64,000 nucleotides of DNA from Fragilariopsis cylindrus CCMP1102 (taxonomy: Eukaryota; Bacillariophyta; Bacillariophyceae; Bacillariales; Bacillariaceae): the NCBI GenBank assembly GCA_900095095.1, contig FMBT01000426.1:1-64000 (forward strand), in the 5' to 3' direction. This document shows, piece by piece, positions 47,359-58,349 of this stretch; position 1 is the first letter of the stretch, and each line of letters begins with the position of its first letter. The position numbers and the translations under genes are program-made. A model generated the notes under the pieces. That model had not been told where the DNA came from and ran no database searches. It saw only the letters and a program-made list of their open reading frames with translations.

Positions 47359-47506
47359 GTGATAAGAAATATAGTTAACCAGTTGATTTGATAGCGACGA
47401 CATTTCGCCCAACCAAATCAATCAAAGATAACTTATATACGATACGACGATCCGCTCCTAGCGAATCAATACAGTATCAAGTACAATATCCGTACTAACA
47501 TCCACC

Positions 47507-48943
47507 ATGACAGTCTCTACTATTGTTGAAATTAAAGCAGGATTCGTGCATAAGGCATCGGATTTCAAAGCAGATAAGCAATATCCATCAAAAACCGAAC
47601 TGCAAGAAACATTCCGAAAATTAGAAGAGAACGCTATGACGGTTCCATGTTTTGAAAACGAATGCGATGAGTTCGGGTTTGCTGTCATACTATGCAAAGA
47701 ATCGGAGTGGAAGACGTATCAAGCTGAGAAGTTAACTGAAATCAACAGACAAGCAGCACTGCTAGCAGGACGTCCCAATTACATCGAGGTAGTGACAACT
47801 GACGCAGCCATTCCCGCAGTCCCCACATTTGCCAATCCAGGAAGGTTCACTTTAGTGGATACATGGACAGATAAGGAACGTGGTGTAGCAAAACTCTTGC
47901 ATGAACAAAATGCCGAGGCCTTCTTGCTAGCTTCAAACATCGACAGAGCATTAGTCATGTTGATCAAGGAGATCTTCAACGAATCTATCTGGGCTGATTT
48001 AAATAAGGGAACCACAATCGGCAGTAGTTCCCTTCGCAATCGGCATACCATCCGCGTCATTCGCACTCACCTTGAGAACAAGTTTAACAAGCATCGACCG
48101 GTAGACATCCAATCCATCATGGATAAGTTCACCTTGGAGGTCGATACAGCAGAACCATTGGAGAAATACTTCGAACGCCAACAGCAATGCCAGCACCTAC
48201 TAAACGACACTAGCGAACCAATCCGCGATGCCAGCATGAAAAGGACAACCATTGGACATTTCTTCAAGATTCCTCATCTCGTACGCTGGGTACGTGAATA
48301 CGAAAGCGACGTGGACCCTGCCGGCACTGGCTCTTGGGAAGATCTACGATCGTACTTTATCGAGAAGCAAATGGATCATATGGATGACCAAGCAACTCTC
48401 TCTCAGGCCGGAATAGCTAATATCGCAGAAGTGGATGAGGAACTTGAAGGAATCAAGTATGATATCGCAAACATGGCTGAAAAAAATCGGGAACTAGAAG
48501 AAGCACTAGTGGCAGTGGCAACTTTTATGAAAACAGCTACGCCAGCACCAGCACAGGCACCCGCGCCTCCACCTGAACAAACACTCGAGCAGCAATTTGC
48601 TGCGTTTGTCGCATCGAAATCCCAACAACCACCAACACCCGAATTGACTGCCATTGAAAAAGCGGTAGCAAAAGCACTTGGGAACCTTGGTGGCCGTGGT
48701 GGTGGCGGCGGTGGTGGCGGTGGTGGCGGCGGCACTAGGAAGAAACGCGAACCAAGCAAGCGTTGCACTTTCTACTGCGATTCACACGGATGCAACTTTA
48801 CCCATGATAGCGCCAAGTGTGAGACAAAGAAGACAGGTCACAGTGATACCGCAACCTATTCCAATCCTAACCTCGGCAGTACCCGCAACAAGGACATCTA
48901 CACTGGCCCCGGCTGCCTTCCATGCAATATCCAACAAGACTGA
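47507..48943 (+). CDS. Copia gag-like protein
   Basis: A 478-codon frame with a capsid-like helical region, a coiled segment, a Pro/Ala-rich linker, a Gly run and a C-terminal basic Cys/His stretch (CTFYCDSHGCNFTHDSAKC) of the kind seen in diatom Copia gag proteins. It is part of the retrotransposon and is followed closely by pol. Confidence 0.8.
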   Translation: MTVSTIVEIKAGFVHKASDFKADKQYPSKTELQETFRKLEENAMTVPCFENECDEFGFAVILCKESEWKTYQAEKLTEINRQAALLAGRPNYIEVVTTDAAIPAVPTFANPGRFTLVDTWTDKERGVAKLLHEQNAEAFLLASNIDRALVMLIKEIFNESIWADLNKGTTIGSSSLRNRHTIRVIRTHLENKFNKHRPVDIQSIMDKFTLEVDTAEPLEKYFERQQQCQHLLNDTSEPIRDASMKRTTIGHFFKIPHLVRWVREYESDVDPAGTGSWEDLRSYFIEKQMDHMDDQATLSQAGIANIAEVDEELEGIKYDIANMAEKNRELEEALVAVATFMKTATPAPAQAPAPPPEQTLEQQFAAFVASKSQQPPTPELTAIEKAVAKALGNLGGRGGGGGGGGGGGGTRKKREPSKRCTFYCDSHGCNFTHDSAKCETKKTGHSDTATYSNPNLGSTRNKDIYTGPGCLPCNIQQD

Positions 48944-48967
48944 AATGGTTGGAGGAACGTTGATAAA

Positions 48968-51900
48968 ATGTCTTCACTAAATAAAAATAAAGTAACTTTT
49001 AAAACAAATTTATGTGACTACAAATCTCCTTCCTCGTGCAACACCATCATTAACAGCAATCGCGTCCTACAGCGCATCAAGTCCAGAACAGCACCGTCCA
49101 ACACTACTCCGAACCAATTTGCACTCCTAGCAACCGACGACGACGACAGCACCAACATCTGTGTCGATTCAGGAGCAACGACCACAATTGTACCATTGAA
49201 CTTCCCCCTTGACCAAGAGACAGCTACAGCAAATGGCATTCGTGTCCGATCTTGCACTGGAGGAATAATGGTAGGAAAATCAAAAGGCAATCTCAATCTT
49301 AATCTACCAGTGCGGGCCCGTCAAGCAAACAAGATGAAAGTGAATACCCCACTACTGTCCGTCGGGCAGGCGGCCGATGAGGGTTGTGTTACCGTATTTA
49401 CGAAAGAAAAAGTCATCATCTGTGATGAAAACAACATCGAAATCAAATTAACATCGCCTCCACTAGTAATGGGTACAAGAGGTCGAAGTGGATTATGGCA
49501 TGTCTCCCAGAACACCAAGCACAAGAATCCAATTCTGCATTCTGCGAATTCTGCATATACACAAGACACCACTCAGGATTTAGCAATGTATCTCCATGCA
49601 TGCGCAGGCTATCCCGTGGTTGAAACATGGTGCCAAGCTATCGCCCAAGGCAACTACCGATCATGGCCACATCTGTCAGCAGCAACGGGACCTAAGTTTA
49701 TACGAAAACACCTACCAAAAAGTATTGCAACAACAATGGGGCATATGAAGGCTATCCGATCTGGAACTCGATCTACCAGAAGCAAACCCTCAACACCGCC
49801 ACCTGTTGTGGAAACCGTTACTGACGGCGATGACAACAACCCTGACCTGGAGCCTCCACGTCCGCATCTAGAAACTGCACAGAACCACCAGGTAGCTTGT
49901 GGTGTTGTCGAAGTACACCAGTCTGAGGTCAAGGGCCTTGTTAGCTCTGATCTCCCCGGTCGATTCCCATTTACGTCCAACAAAGGTAACAATTATATTT
50001 TTGTAATGTATGATTTCGATACGAACTCCATCATAGGGAAACCAATCAAATCTAGAGAGGCGGAACAGCTGGTAATTGGCTATCAGCAGTGTTTTGATGA
50101 ACTACGGGAAGGCAATATCACTCCAATATTACACCGACTTGACAACGAGGTTAACACCCTGCTATTTGCGGCAATCACAGCGAACAAATGTAAATACCAA
50201 ATTGCAACGGCTCATGACCATCGCCAGCTCCTAGCTGAAAGAGCCATCCAAACTTACAAATATCACCTCATTTCGGTATTGAATGGGACCGACAAAGATT
50301 TTCCCGCCTACTTATGGTGCAGCTTGCTGGAGCAAGTTAACATCCAGATTAATCTTCTTCGGAAATCCCGCATCCACCCCAAGCGATCAGCGTATGCAGA
50401 GTTGCACGGTCATTTCGATTTCAATACCACCCCCCTTGGAATCCTTGGCACTCAAGCTGTTATCTTTGAGGCAGTTAGCCAGCGGCCGTCATCATTCGCT
50501 GATCACGGAAAAGAAGGCTGGTATATTGGACCATGTATGCACAAGTACCGGAATTACAAGGTGTACGTGAATGCAACGCGAGCAGAGCGTGAAAGTAACC
50601 GTGTCGATTTTTTCCCTACTAAATGCAGAATCCCGTTATCAACAGATGCAACCAGGCTCACGGCAGCACTAACAAATCTGAATCTCGAATTGACCCCTCA
50701 ACCAGCAACACCGTCGTCCAACATGACCAACCATGGTACACCTCTCTTCAAAGCAGTTCAAGCACTACGAAGCCTAATCAAGCCAGCAATCACTTCAGCG
50801 GTGGACACTCTTGCATCCATTCTCTCACCATCTACCGAACCCGCCGTTCCACCTATCACTGGGTTGACTAAATCGAAAACTACTCGAACAGCGGCTGGCC
50901 GACCTCCAAGGGTGTCAGAGGTACGAGGGAGATACGACGTAGGAACATCATTGACCAAACACTGGGATGGAATACCATACACCGGAAAAATTACCAGTAA
51001 CAGTGGCCGGTACTACAAAGTGAAGTATGATGACGAAGACGAAGAAGAGCTCAGTCACCGGGAAGTTACCAAGCATATCCAGCAAGCAAATTGTGTCACA
51101 TACACAGATGGATGGACCAATGCTTACAAAGGTTTAATCCAAGAAGAAGACTACCGCTTTCACCAAGCTTTCAACGCCGTACGGGACTTCGAGGATAAAG
51201 CATTTTCCATCACTCACCCAACGACTGGTAAATCTCTTGAATATCGTGATTTACGTAAAGACCCTCAATTTCAACCAGCGTGGGACTTGTCCGGAGCAAA
51301 TGAATTTGGTAGACTAGCGCAGGGTATTGGCAAAAATCCAGATGGTTCGCAACGCGTTAAAGGCACCAACACCATCCATTTTATCCACCGAAGTAAAATA
51401 CCACCAGGCAGAATTGCAACGTATGCACGTTTTGTTTGCACGTTCAGACCAGAGAAAGCGGAGCAGAACCGTACTCGTCTCACTGTTGGTGGTAACCTCA
51501 TCACTGACTATACAGGCGAGACCAGTACCGACACCGCAGGGCTGGAATTAATCAAATTACATTGGCTGTCAGTATTATCAACTAAAAACGCAAAATACAT
51601 GACTATGGACATTGGCAATTTTTACCTCAACACTCCATTGGATAGGTTTGAATACATGCGCATCAACATCTCTGATGTACCGCAGGAGGTGATTAATGAA
51701 TATAAATTATATGAAAACAACTTGGTCACCAATGGGTGTGTATTTGTCGAAATCCGACGGGCCTTATTTGGGTTAAAACAATCAGGTGCTCTTGCCAACA
51801 AACAGCTCTCCAAAGTATTAGGCAAAGAGGGGTACTACCATTCAAAGCACACGTCAGGGCTATGGCTGCACAAAACAAGAGACATCTCCTTCACATTGGT

Positions 51901-53122
51901 CGTCGATGACTTTGGTGTAAAGTACACCAACAAGGACGACGTCCTCCACTTAAAATCCATTATCGAAAGGGCTTATCCAACCACAGTAGACTGGACAGGG
52001 AACAGATTTATTGGCGTCAACCTCGATTGGAATTATAAAGCGCGAACATTGAAAGCCTCTATGCCTGGATATGTAAAAAAGGCACTTCTACAATTTCAAC
52101 ATGAAGACACTAAGAAACAGTATGGCCCCTCCCATTATGTTGCACCAACGTATGGAGCCAAGCAGCAAATGACACGGATTGACACGTCACAGCCAATGAC
52201 TCCGCAGGAAATCAAACGACTACAACAAGTATGTGGTAAATTCTTGTATTATGCTCGGACGATCGACGACACAATGATGCACTCGCTTAATGTGTTAGCC
52301 ACACGAGTATCGAATGGAACACTCAAAACCAAAGGTGACATGCAGCACTTCCTACAATACTGCAAAACTAACCCCAATGCAGTCAAGCTGTACCGAGCTT
52401 GTGACATGATCCTCTCTATCCACAGTGATGCAGCGTACCTTGTCGAACCAGAGGCCAGGAGCCGAGCAGGTGGTTTCTTCTACTTAGGTAACACTGATGG
52501 AAAATTAATTAATGGTTCGATCTTAATCATCGCGAAAGTAATCAAAAATGTGGTATCATCAGCTTCTGAGGCCGAAATAGCAGCCCTTTTTATCAACGCA
52601 CGAGCAGCACTCCCACTGAGAATCGCGTTGGAAGAATTGGGCCACATGCAACCTGCAACAAAGTTAATAACGGATAATAGCACAGCGGATGGTATCCTAA
52701 ATGGCACCATCAAACAAAATCGAAGCAAAGGCATTGACATGCGCTACTATTGGCTACGAGACCGAGTGGAACAGGGTCAATTCTCCGTCCAATGGGAACC
52801 AGGAAAATTCAATCTTGCAGATTATTTTACAAAGCACCACCCGCCCACCCATCACCGTGCTCTACGCCCAGTGTATTTATTTGATCCAAATTGCATACTA
52901 GACTTGCAAGGGTGTATTAAAATACTAAGTAGTCGCGCAACCAGCGCGATTACTCGATCCAAGTCTAGTCCCAATTTCAGTCCCACAACCACCAAGTCTG
53001 GGCCTGATAAGTCTGGGCCTCATTCGGGGCACAAGCGCAATATATATACTAACATATATGCCAAGTCTGGGCCTACATTAGCACAAGTACTTAGAGAACT
53101 AGGACTAGGGCGAATGAAGTGA
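48968..53122 (+). CDS. Copia pol polyprotein
   Basis: A frame with aspartic protease (VDSGATTTIV), integrase core, reverse transcriptase (MTMDIGNFYLNTPL, RALFGLKQSG, VVDDFGV) and RNase H (SIHSDAAYLV, ITDNSTADGIL, DYFTKHHP) in Copia order. The open frame runs on into the 3' LTR. It belongs to the same element as the gag frame just before it. Confidence 0.9.
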   Translation: MSSLNKNKVTFKTNLCDYKSPSSCNTIINSNRVLQRIKSRTAPSNTTPNQFALLATDDDDSTNICVDSGATTTIVPLNFPLDQETATANGIRVRSCTGGIMVGKSKGNLNLNLPVRARQANKMKVNTPLLSVGQAADEGCVTVFTKEKVIICDENNIEIKLTSPPLVMGTRGRSGLWHVSQNTKHKNPILHSANSAYTQDTTQDLAMYLHACAGYPVVETWCQAIAQGNYRSWPHLSAATGPKFIRKHLPKSIATTMGHMKAIRSGTRSTRSKPSTPPPVVETVTDGDDNNPDLEPPRPHLETAQNHQVACGVVEVHQSEVKGLVSSDLPGRFPFTSNKGNNYIFVMYDFDTNSIIGKPIKSREAEQLVIGYQQCFDELREGNITPILHRLDNEVNTLLFAAITANKCKYQIATAHDHRQLLAERAIQTYKYHLISVLNGTDKDFPAYLWCSLLEQVNIQINLLRKSRIHPKRSAYAELHGHFDFNTTPLGILGTQAVIFEAVSQRPSSFADHGKEGWYIGPCMHKYRNYKVYVNATRAERESNRVDFFPTKCRIPLSTDATRLTAALTNLNLELTPQPATPSSNMTNHGTPLFKAVQALRSLIKPAITSAVDTLASILSPSTEPAVPPITGLTKSKTTRTAAGRPPRVSEVRGRYDVGTSLTKHWDGIPYTGKITSNSGRYYKVKYDDEDEEELSHREVTKHIQQANCVTYTDGWTNAYKGLIQEEDYRFHQAFNAVRDFEDKAFSITHPTTGKSLEYRDLRKDPQFQPAWDLSGANEFGRLAQGIGKNPDGSQRVKGTNTIHFIHRSKIPPGRIATYARFVCTFRPEKAEQNRTRLTVGGNLITDYTGETSTDTAGLELIKLHWLSVLSTKNAKYMTMDIGNFYLNTPLDRFEYMRINISDVPQEVINEYKLYENNLVTNGCVFVEIRRALFGLKQSGALANKQLSKVLGKEGYYHSKHTSGLWLHKTRDISFTLVVDDFGVKYTNKDDVLHLKSIIERAYPTTVDWTGNRFIGVNLDWNYKARTLKASMPGYVKKALLQFQHEDTKKQYGPSHYVAPTYGAKQQMTRIDTSQPMTPQEIKRLQQVCGKFLYYARTIDDTMMHSLNVLATRVSNGTLKTKGDMQHFLQYCKTNPNAVKLYRACDMILSIHSDAAYLVEPEARSRAGGFFYLGNTDGKLINGSILIIAKVIKNVVSSASEAEIAALFINARAALPLRIALEELGHMQPATKLITDNSTADGILNGTIKQNRSKGIDMRYYWLRDRVEQGQFSVQWEPGKFNLADYFTKHHPPTHHRALRPVYLFDPNCILDLQGCIKILSSRATSAITRSKSSPNFSPTTTKSGPDKSGPHSGHKRNIYTNIYAKSGPTLAQVLRELGLGRMK

Positions 53123-53397
53123 ATGACCCGAATGACCCGAATGACCGCATAGGCTATATATATATCAGACATTACGAATACCAGTACTACAGCCAAAATG
53201 ACTGCATAGGCAATATATATACAATATGTCACGAACACCAGGATTACAGCGCCGTACACACTACAACAACTACATCACATCTTTCCTATCAAAGGGAGGA
53301 GATTGCAAATGGAATATGAAGCACTCATAATTTCTTATCACAACCTTAATATCAAATAATAGAGAATCTAGTTATTACACGTATTAGCACTTTATCA
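52915..53397 (+). repeat. 3' LTR, 483 bp
   Basis: The same sequence as 46876-47358. It is preceded by the purine-rich caagggtg, a possible polypurine tract, and followed by the target repeat ttaac. Confidence 0.92.
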
Positions 53398-53402
53398 TTA
53401 AC

Positions 53403-53540
53403 AAGGACAAAAAAATTCGGTTTGATTAAGTGGAATTTTAACTACTTAAACTCCCTCTTAGTAAAAGACACACATGATCGGATTTCCCGAAAAAACACGT
53501 CCTACATACCCGTTGATAATGGGTCCTCTCTTAATATACG
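53403..53540 (+). repeat. Repeat copy B, right part
   Basis: Continues copy B after the Copia insertion (aaggacaaaaaaattcgg ... cttagtaaaagacacacatg ... ataatgggtcctctctta), parallel to 46305-46440 in copy A. Confidence 0.75.
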
Positions 53541-54420
53541 AATAGGAATAAAAATTATCGCATTAACTAATATAACACTAATAGAGACATCTGTACCAGC
53601 ACTTTATCTATTAGACCATTATTAAATTTTGAATCTTCCTCTCTTATGCACCTCTTCCTGGCGATTCGAAATTTGCCTTCCAGTCATATATGACCCTATA
53701 GAATTTTCCCCAGATATCCAAATTCAACCCAAACTTTTTGCCTCTATTAAGAGTATAGATATCTATATTTCGTCTCATAAGCTTTTGTTATATAGAGCAA
53801 TATCCATGGAGGTTCGATTCAATACATTCCCATTTTCATGTTGATGTGATATAATTTTCCATTTCAATACTTAATAATTTAAAGAATTTTCCTGTCGCGA
53901 GGTATCGCGCATTAAAAATTTTTAGTCGCGAGTGTCCCTCAAAATGCAGCGTTGAGCCGGAACGCGCCACCAATAAGAATTAAAATTATCGCATTAACTA
54001 ATATAACACTAATAGAGACATCTGTATTAGCACTTTATCTATTAGTCCATTATTTGATTTTTAATTCTCCTCTCTTATGCACCTCTTCCTGGCAATTCGA
54101 AATTCGCCTTCCACCCATATATTTTACCATAGAATTTTCTCCAGATGACCAAATTCAACCCAAACTTTTTGTCCTTATTAAGAGTACAGACACATGTATT
54201 TCGTCTTATAAGCGTATATTAAATAGAGCGATATCCACGGAGGTTCGATTCAATACATTCCCATTTTCATGTTGATATAAAGGAATTTTCCATTTCAATT
54301 CTTAATAATTTAAGTAATTTTCAAAATAATTTTCCTTGTCGCGTGGTATCGCGCATTATAAAAAATTTAGTCGCGAGTGTCCCACAAAATATCACCTTGA
54401 GCTGGAACGCGCCAGCTTCA
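53541..54420 (-). repeat. Repeat copies C and D, inverted
   Basis: Two tandem units of about 435 bp (53541 to about 53973 and about 53974-54420). Both read aaaattatcgcattaacta, ctcctctcttatgcacctct, cgtctcataagc-like sequence, ggaggttcgattcaatacat and end in gagc-ggaacgcgcca. The ends and the aatcgaacctcc block are inverse copies of A and B, so the whole set forms an A-B / C'-D' inverted arrangement. Middle parts differ from A and B. Confidence 0.7.
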
Positions 54421-56030
54421 ACTGTGGGAATTTACTTTAGTATGGATTTATCTTAAGATTTGTGTTTGATAACATCCTGTGGCACCCAATAATGATGTGT
54501 ATATAAGAAGTGTAACTGGGAGAGTAAGTGAGTAGAGAGCAGCATGCTGGGAGAACCAGCACCTGTATCATATTCAACTGCAGCAACATCACCACCTACT
54601 GTGGCGACAGTAGCACTACACAACAACAACCAACAACAACAACAACAACAACAGAGGGCATCAAGTTGCAGTTCAGTATTCTCAGAAGAAGGAGAGGCTT
54701 CAAGTTGTTACAAAGAAGATGGTTGCAATGCAGTACAAATACCATCATATTCCATAAACTGTTGGTAATTACTACATTTGCTCCTGATTTTAAAAGTAGA
54801 CATCATTCTGTTTTCTTTTCTGTTTTTATTTTTGTACCATGATAAACTGATGACAAAACCAAGAACCTCCTTGTGGCTACTACTCTTTTTGATCAATTCC
54901 AGTTATCTAGTCTGTGTGTGTGTCCCTCATCCTCAGGTGTTCAGTGGTGCTTTTTCAACTGATCATCTGCCTCATTTGTGCTCATTTACCATGTAATGAT
55001 ACCAAGATGCATTGTCTTTGCTGTCTTCTTGCAGGAAAGAGCCACCATAGTGGTTATAGTTATATACAGTCTCACATCTACTCTTAAAATTGCAGTGTAT
55101 GGAATGGTAGTATTACTACTGCATTGTGTAAGTCTTCTTGTAGGAAAGGGCCACAGTGTGTTATGGTCATCATGCTGTGGATGGTGTGGGTAGATGTATC
55201 AATACATTACATGATGGTGTAGCAGCATCAACCATTTTTTGATACAGCTAACTTTCTTACCAGGTGGTTGCTATAGAAAACGAGTTATTCATTATTTTAT
55301 TGTCCTCATCCATCCACGAAACTGAAGTAATGGAGATGATACATACTGTAGTTAGTATGCGCACAGTTCAAACAGAAATTCTTACTCCTTATATAAATGC
55401 TAGTTGTTTGCATTTTCAGTGGGCAGTCTGGATTCAAAAGGAGTATTCTCATTCATACCCACATGTCATACATACTACATACATCAATATTCATACAGAG
55501 TAGAGAGAGAAAGATATAAAGATAGAGACTAAGATTTTGTGTTGAATCTTCTTTTGACGGGATGAGATTTGCTGAGAACCCGGAAAAGAGCTTCGCCACA
55601 TGGCTACGTCATCAAAACAATTCAAATCGTGATTTGAATTTTGTTCGAATGATAAGCGGATTTTAGATTTAGTCACTTCAAGCGACTACCGTAACTCGTG
55701 TTCCCAAGAGGACAAGCGACTACAATTGACCAACCTACTTGAAGTACTGTTGTTGCAGCATATTACACGCGTACAACTTGTGCATCGCAAACTTTTACCG
55801 CGCGACGTTGAAGACGATTGATTTTCTCTCACTCGTTGAACTCAATTGATCACAAATGATCGACTTTACGGTATCTTTTTATTGTTTTAAATTGCTTATT
55901 TTACTTTCACATTCCGCTAGAAAATACGGGAAAAGAAGAAGAACAACATTCATTCTGTGGAAGGCATTCGTTGCACTCACAATTTTTTTATTTCAAATAA
56001 TAAAATACAGTACACAAACAAACAACAATC
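54421..56030. other. Spacer with a TATA-led short frame
   Basis: A TATA box (tatataag, about 54499) precedes an ATG at 54544 opening a 74-codon Gln/Ser-rich frame (MLGEPAPVSYSTAATSPPT). It is not convincing as a gene but may be part of a transcript. The motif cttcttg-aggaaagggccac occurs twice (about 55025 and 55133). The last ~250 bp lead into the FCP gene. Confidence 0.35.
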
Positions 56031-56663
56031 ATGAAATCTGTTATCGTCGCTTCCCTTATCGCCTCCGCTGCTGCTTTCGCACCAGTTGCCCAAAAGGCAT
56101 CCTCCACTTCTTTGGCTGCATTCGAAGATGAACTTGGTGTTCAGCCACCACTTGGTTTCTTTGATCCATTAGGACTTCTTAATGGAGATGATGATCAAGA
56201 GTACTTCAACCGTCTCCGGTACACTGAAATCAAGCACGGACGTATCTGTCAATTGGCCTTCCTTGGTCAAGTTGTCACCCGTGCTGGAATCCATCTTCCT
56301 GGTAACATTGATTACTCCGGTGATTCTTTTGATTCCTTCCCAAATGGATTAGCCGCCATCCGTGGTGGAGATGCCATTCCATTCGCTGGAGTTGGACAAA
56401 TCATCTGCTTCATCGGATTCCTGGAAGTTGCCTTCATGAAGGACGTACCAGGAACTGGAAATGAATTCGTTGGAGATTTCCGTAACGGATACATTGATTA
56501 CGGATGGGATGATTTTGATGAAGAAACCAAGCTTCAAAAGCGTGCCATTGAATTGAACAATGGACGTGCTGCCATGCTTGGTATTCTTGGACTTATGGTC
56601 CATGAACAAATCGCCAAGATCGGTTACGTTGCCGACCTTCCTTTGATTGGTACACTCAAATAA
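56031..56663 (+). CDS. Fucoxanthin-chlorophyll a/c binding protein (Lhcf type), 210 aa
   Basis: A single-exon gene, ATG 56031 (acaatcatgaaatc) to TAA 56663. It is a nuclear-encoded light-harvesting antenna protein of the thylakoid membrane, binding fucoxanthin and chlorophylls a and c. The N-terminus is a bipartite plastid signal: an ER signal peptide ending at the AFAP motif (about residues 15-18), then a Ser/Thr-rich transit part. The mature protein has the Lhcf sequence QPPLGFFDPLGLL, helix 1 with E66-x2-H69-x-R71 (EIKHGR), helix 2 (QIICFIGFLEVAFMKD) and helix 3 with E174-x2-N177-x-R179 (ELNNGR), the paired Glu-Arg ligands of chlorophyll in LHC proteins. Length fits the family. Codons are more C-ended and uniform than in neighbouring genes, as expected for high expression. 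The gene is convergent with 58350-59495. Confidence 0.97.
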   Translation: MKSVIVASLIASAAAFAPVAQKASSTSLAAFEDELGVQPPLGFFDPLGLLNGDDDQEYFNRLRYTEIKHGRICQLAFLGQVVTRAGIHLPGNIDYSGDSFDSFPNGLAAIRGGDAIPFAGVGQIICFIGFLEVAFMKDVPGTGNEFVGDFRNGYIDYGWDDFDEETKLQKRAIELNNGRAAMLGILGLMVHEQIAKIGYVADLPLIGTLK

Positions 56664-58349
56664 AGCAATTTGATTTATTTGATTGAGATATGAATACATA
56701 CCACCCGTACGTTTTTAATGTCGACGACAAACATACGGCGACGAACTGCCTTTCATATTCATCATCATCATCTTCTCCTGTCTCGGTCGAGTTGAGTACA
56801 TGATTTTACATTTACATTTACATTTAATATATCATTATAAACTTTTATTCCCGAAACACAACACACAAATACATTATCGTACTTTAGGATGTTTCTCCTT
56901 CTGTAAACAGTCTTAAACGGCAATGATGTATATTAGATTAGACAAAATATCTCGCTGCGTGTACTGTGTTCCTTCATTATTTATTTGCCTGCCGTCGTGC
57001 TCCTTGATCTTGATTTCGACTACCAACGTACAAAACCACGTGATGTCAAAGAGGCCTCAAAATATGGCCTATTAGTATTATGGTAGGCCGTTTTTTTTAG
57101 AGGAGCACACAGTGGCAAAACCAAACTCACGACATGATACACAGTATCTAAATCAAAGCACGTACACAGTACAGTACGTACTTTGTTCGTTTCGTTTCGC
57201 GAAAACAGAATAAATCCCATTAGCAAAAAACGATTTTTTTAGTCTATCTTTCTACAGAAAACACAAAAGCACCGAGTACATAACTACTACAATATACACA
57301 GTTCACTGACGAATATAGTAACATAGTACTTCACTTCAACAAGTACAGTACTAACTGATCTGATGGTTGCTTCATTCATTCCGATATCGTGCGTATATGT
57401 CGTACAGGAAGGTTCCAGCCCCTTTGTGCTAGGGTAAAAGTATGGCTACGAATCGAATCCAACGTTTTTCGAAAGGTTAAGACTACATATTGAATCGTAT
57501 AGTTATGTTGTCTACAATGATACTGATCGAGCTGTTTTGTTGTTCTATTTCCATCAAGTTTCCGTTTTCATATTGAACTAAATAAATAATTGGGGATTAA
57601 GAACAAGAATGCGAAGCGAAGGTTGATTTTGTGATAGAAGTAGCTCACAATAAGACGAAGCGAAGCGAAGGTTGATCTTGTGATAGGAGTAAGTAGCTCA
57701 CAAGAATACGAAGCGAAGGGAAGGTTTTGATCTTGTGATACGATGAACTGGGTTTCTATCCGTGATACAGTGGAATAGGAATAGCTTACAAGGGATAGCT
57801 TATTGGAGTGTACCATTCGACATAACAAATAAGGCAATCACAGTTCACATCCTTTTTCTTAGTCATTATTTAGTTACTGCGCGTTTGAAAATTCTTAAAT
57901 TTAAGCCGCTGGAATACGCTAGGCAGTATTATTGATTGCTTCGTCGCGTCAAATGCGAGTTCTCTCAATCATCACTAAGGTCTCTCATAGATTAATTCAC
58001 GATGATAGAAATAATTGCAAAAATACTACGTCTAGAAATATATGCTAGCTAGCTAGTAGCTACCTGTTACATAGTCGTTTTTTAAAAGCTAGATTAAACT
58101 TCTTGTCTACAACTAGCTAGAACCCAAAGGTTGATTAATAATAATCTTCTCCGAATGATCCCTGTAAGGCTGTGAAAAATTACGAAAGAGAGAGAAACGG
58201 AAGGGATCATATTTTAGTTTCAATTTGATTTTATAGTTCAGTTTATTCAAATATATATTATGATATATTCTCATATCTCTATAATATCATACAATCCATG
58301 TCGATAGCATTATTTTCTCTCTTCTGTTTATTCGCTGATTCGCTTGTTT
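56664..58349. other. Intergenic spacer between convergent genes
   Basis: It holds a tttaca repeat (56800-56825), and three tandem copies of a ~60-bp unit at about 57600-57740 (gcgaagcgaaggttgat-ttgtgatag ... agctcac). No gene is seen. Confidence 0.5.

Larger units (their letters stand above)
46871..53402 (+). mobile_element. Copia (CoDi-like) LTR retrotransposon, whole and young
   Basis: The element proper is 46876-53397, flanked by the 5-bp repeat ttaac (46871-46875 and 53398-53402). Two 483-bp LTRs look identical by eye, so insertion was recent. The order gag, protease, integrase, reverse transcriptase, RNase H places it in Ty1/Copia, and the gag and pol style resembles the CoDi families of diatoms. 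It looks whole. It is inserted in repeat copy B. Confidence 0.92.

Noticed and set aside
53805-53830. ggaggttcgattcaatac as an RNA polymerase III B box of a tRNA or SINE
   Set aside because: No matching A box, no tRNA fold and no terminator in place. The motif lies in a repeat with inverted ends.
54544-54768. 74-codon Gln/Ser-rich frame after a TATA box as a gene
   Set aside because: No ordered protein segment and no clear following exon, so it is kept only as a note in the spacer entry.
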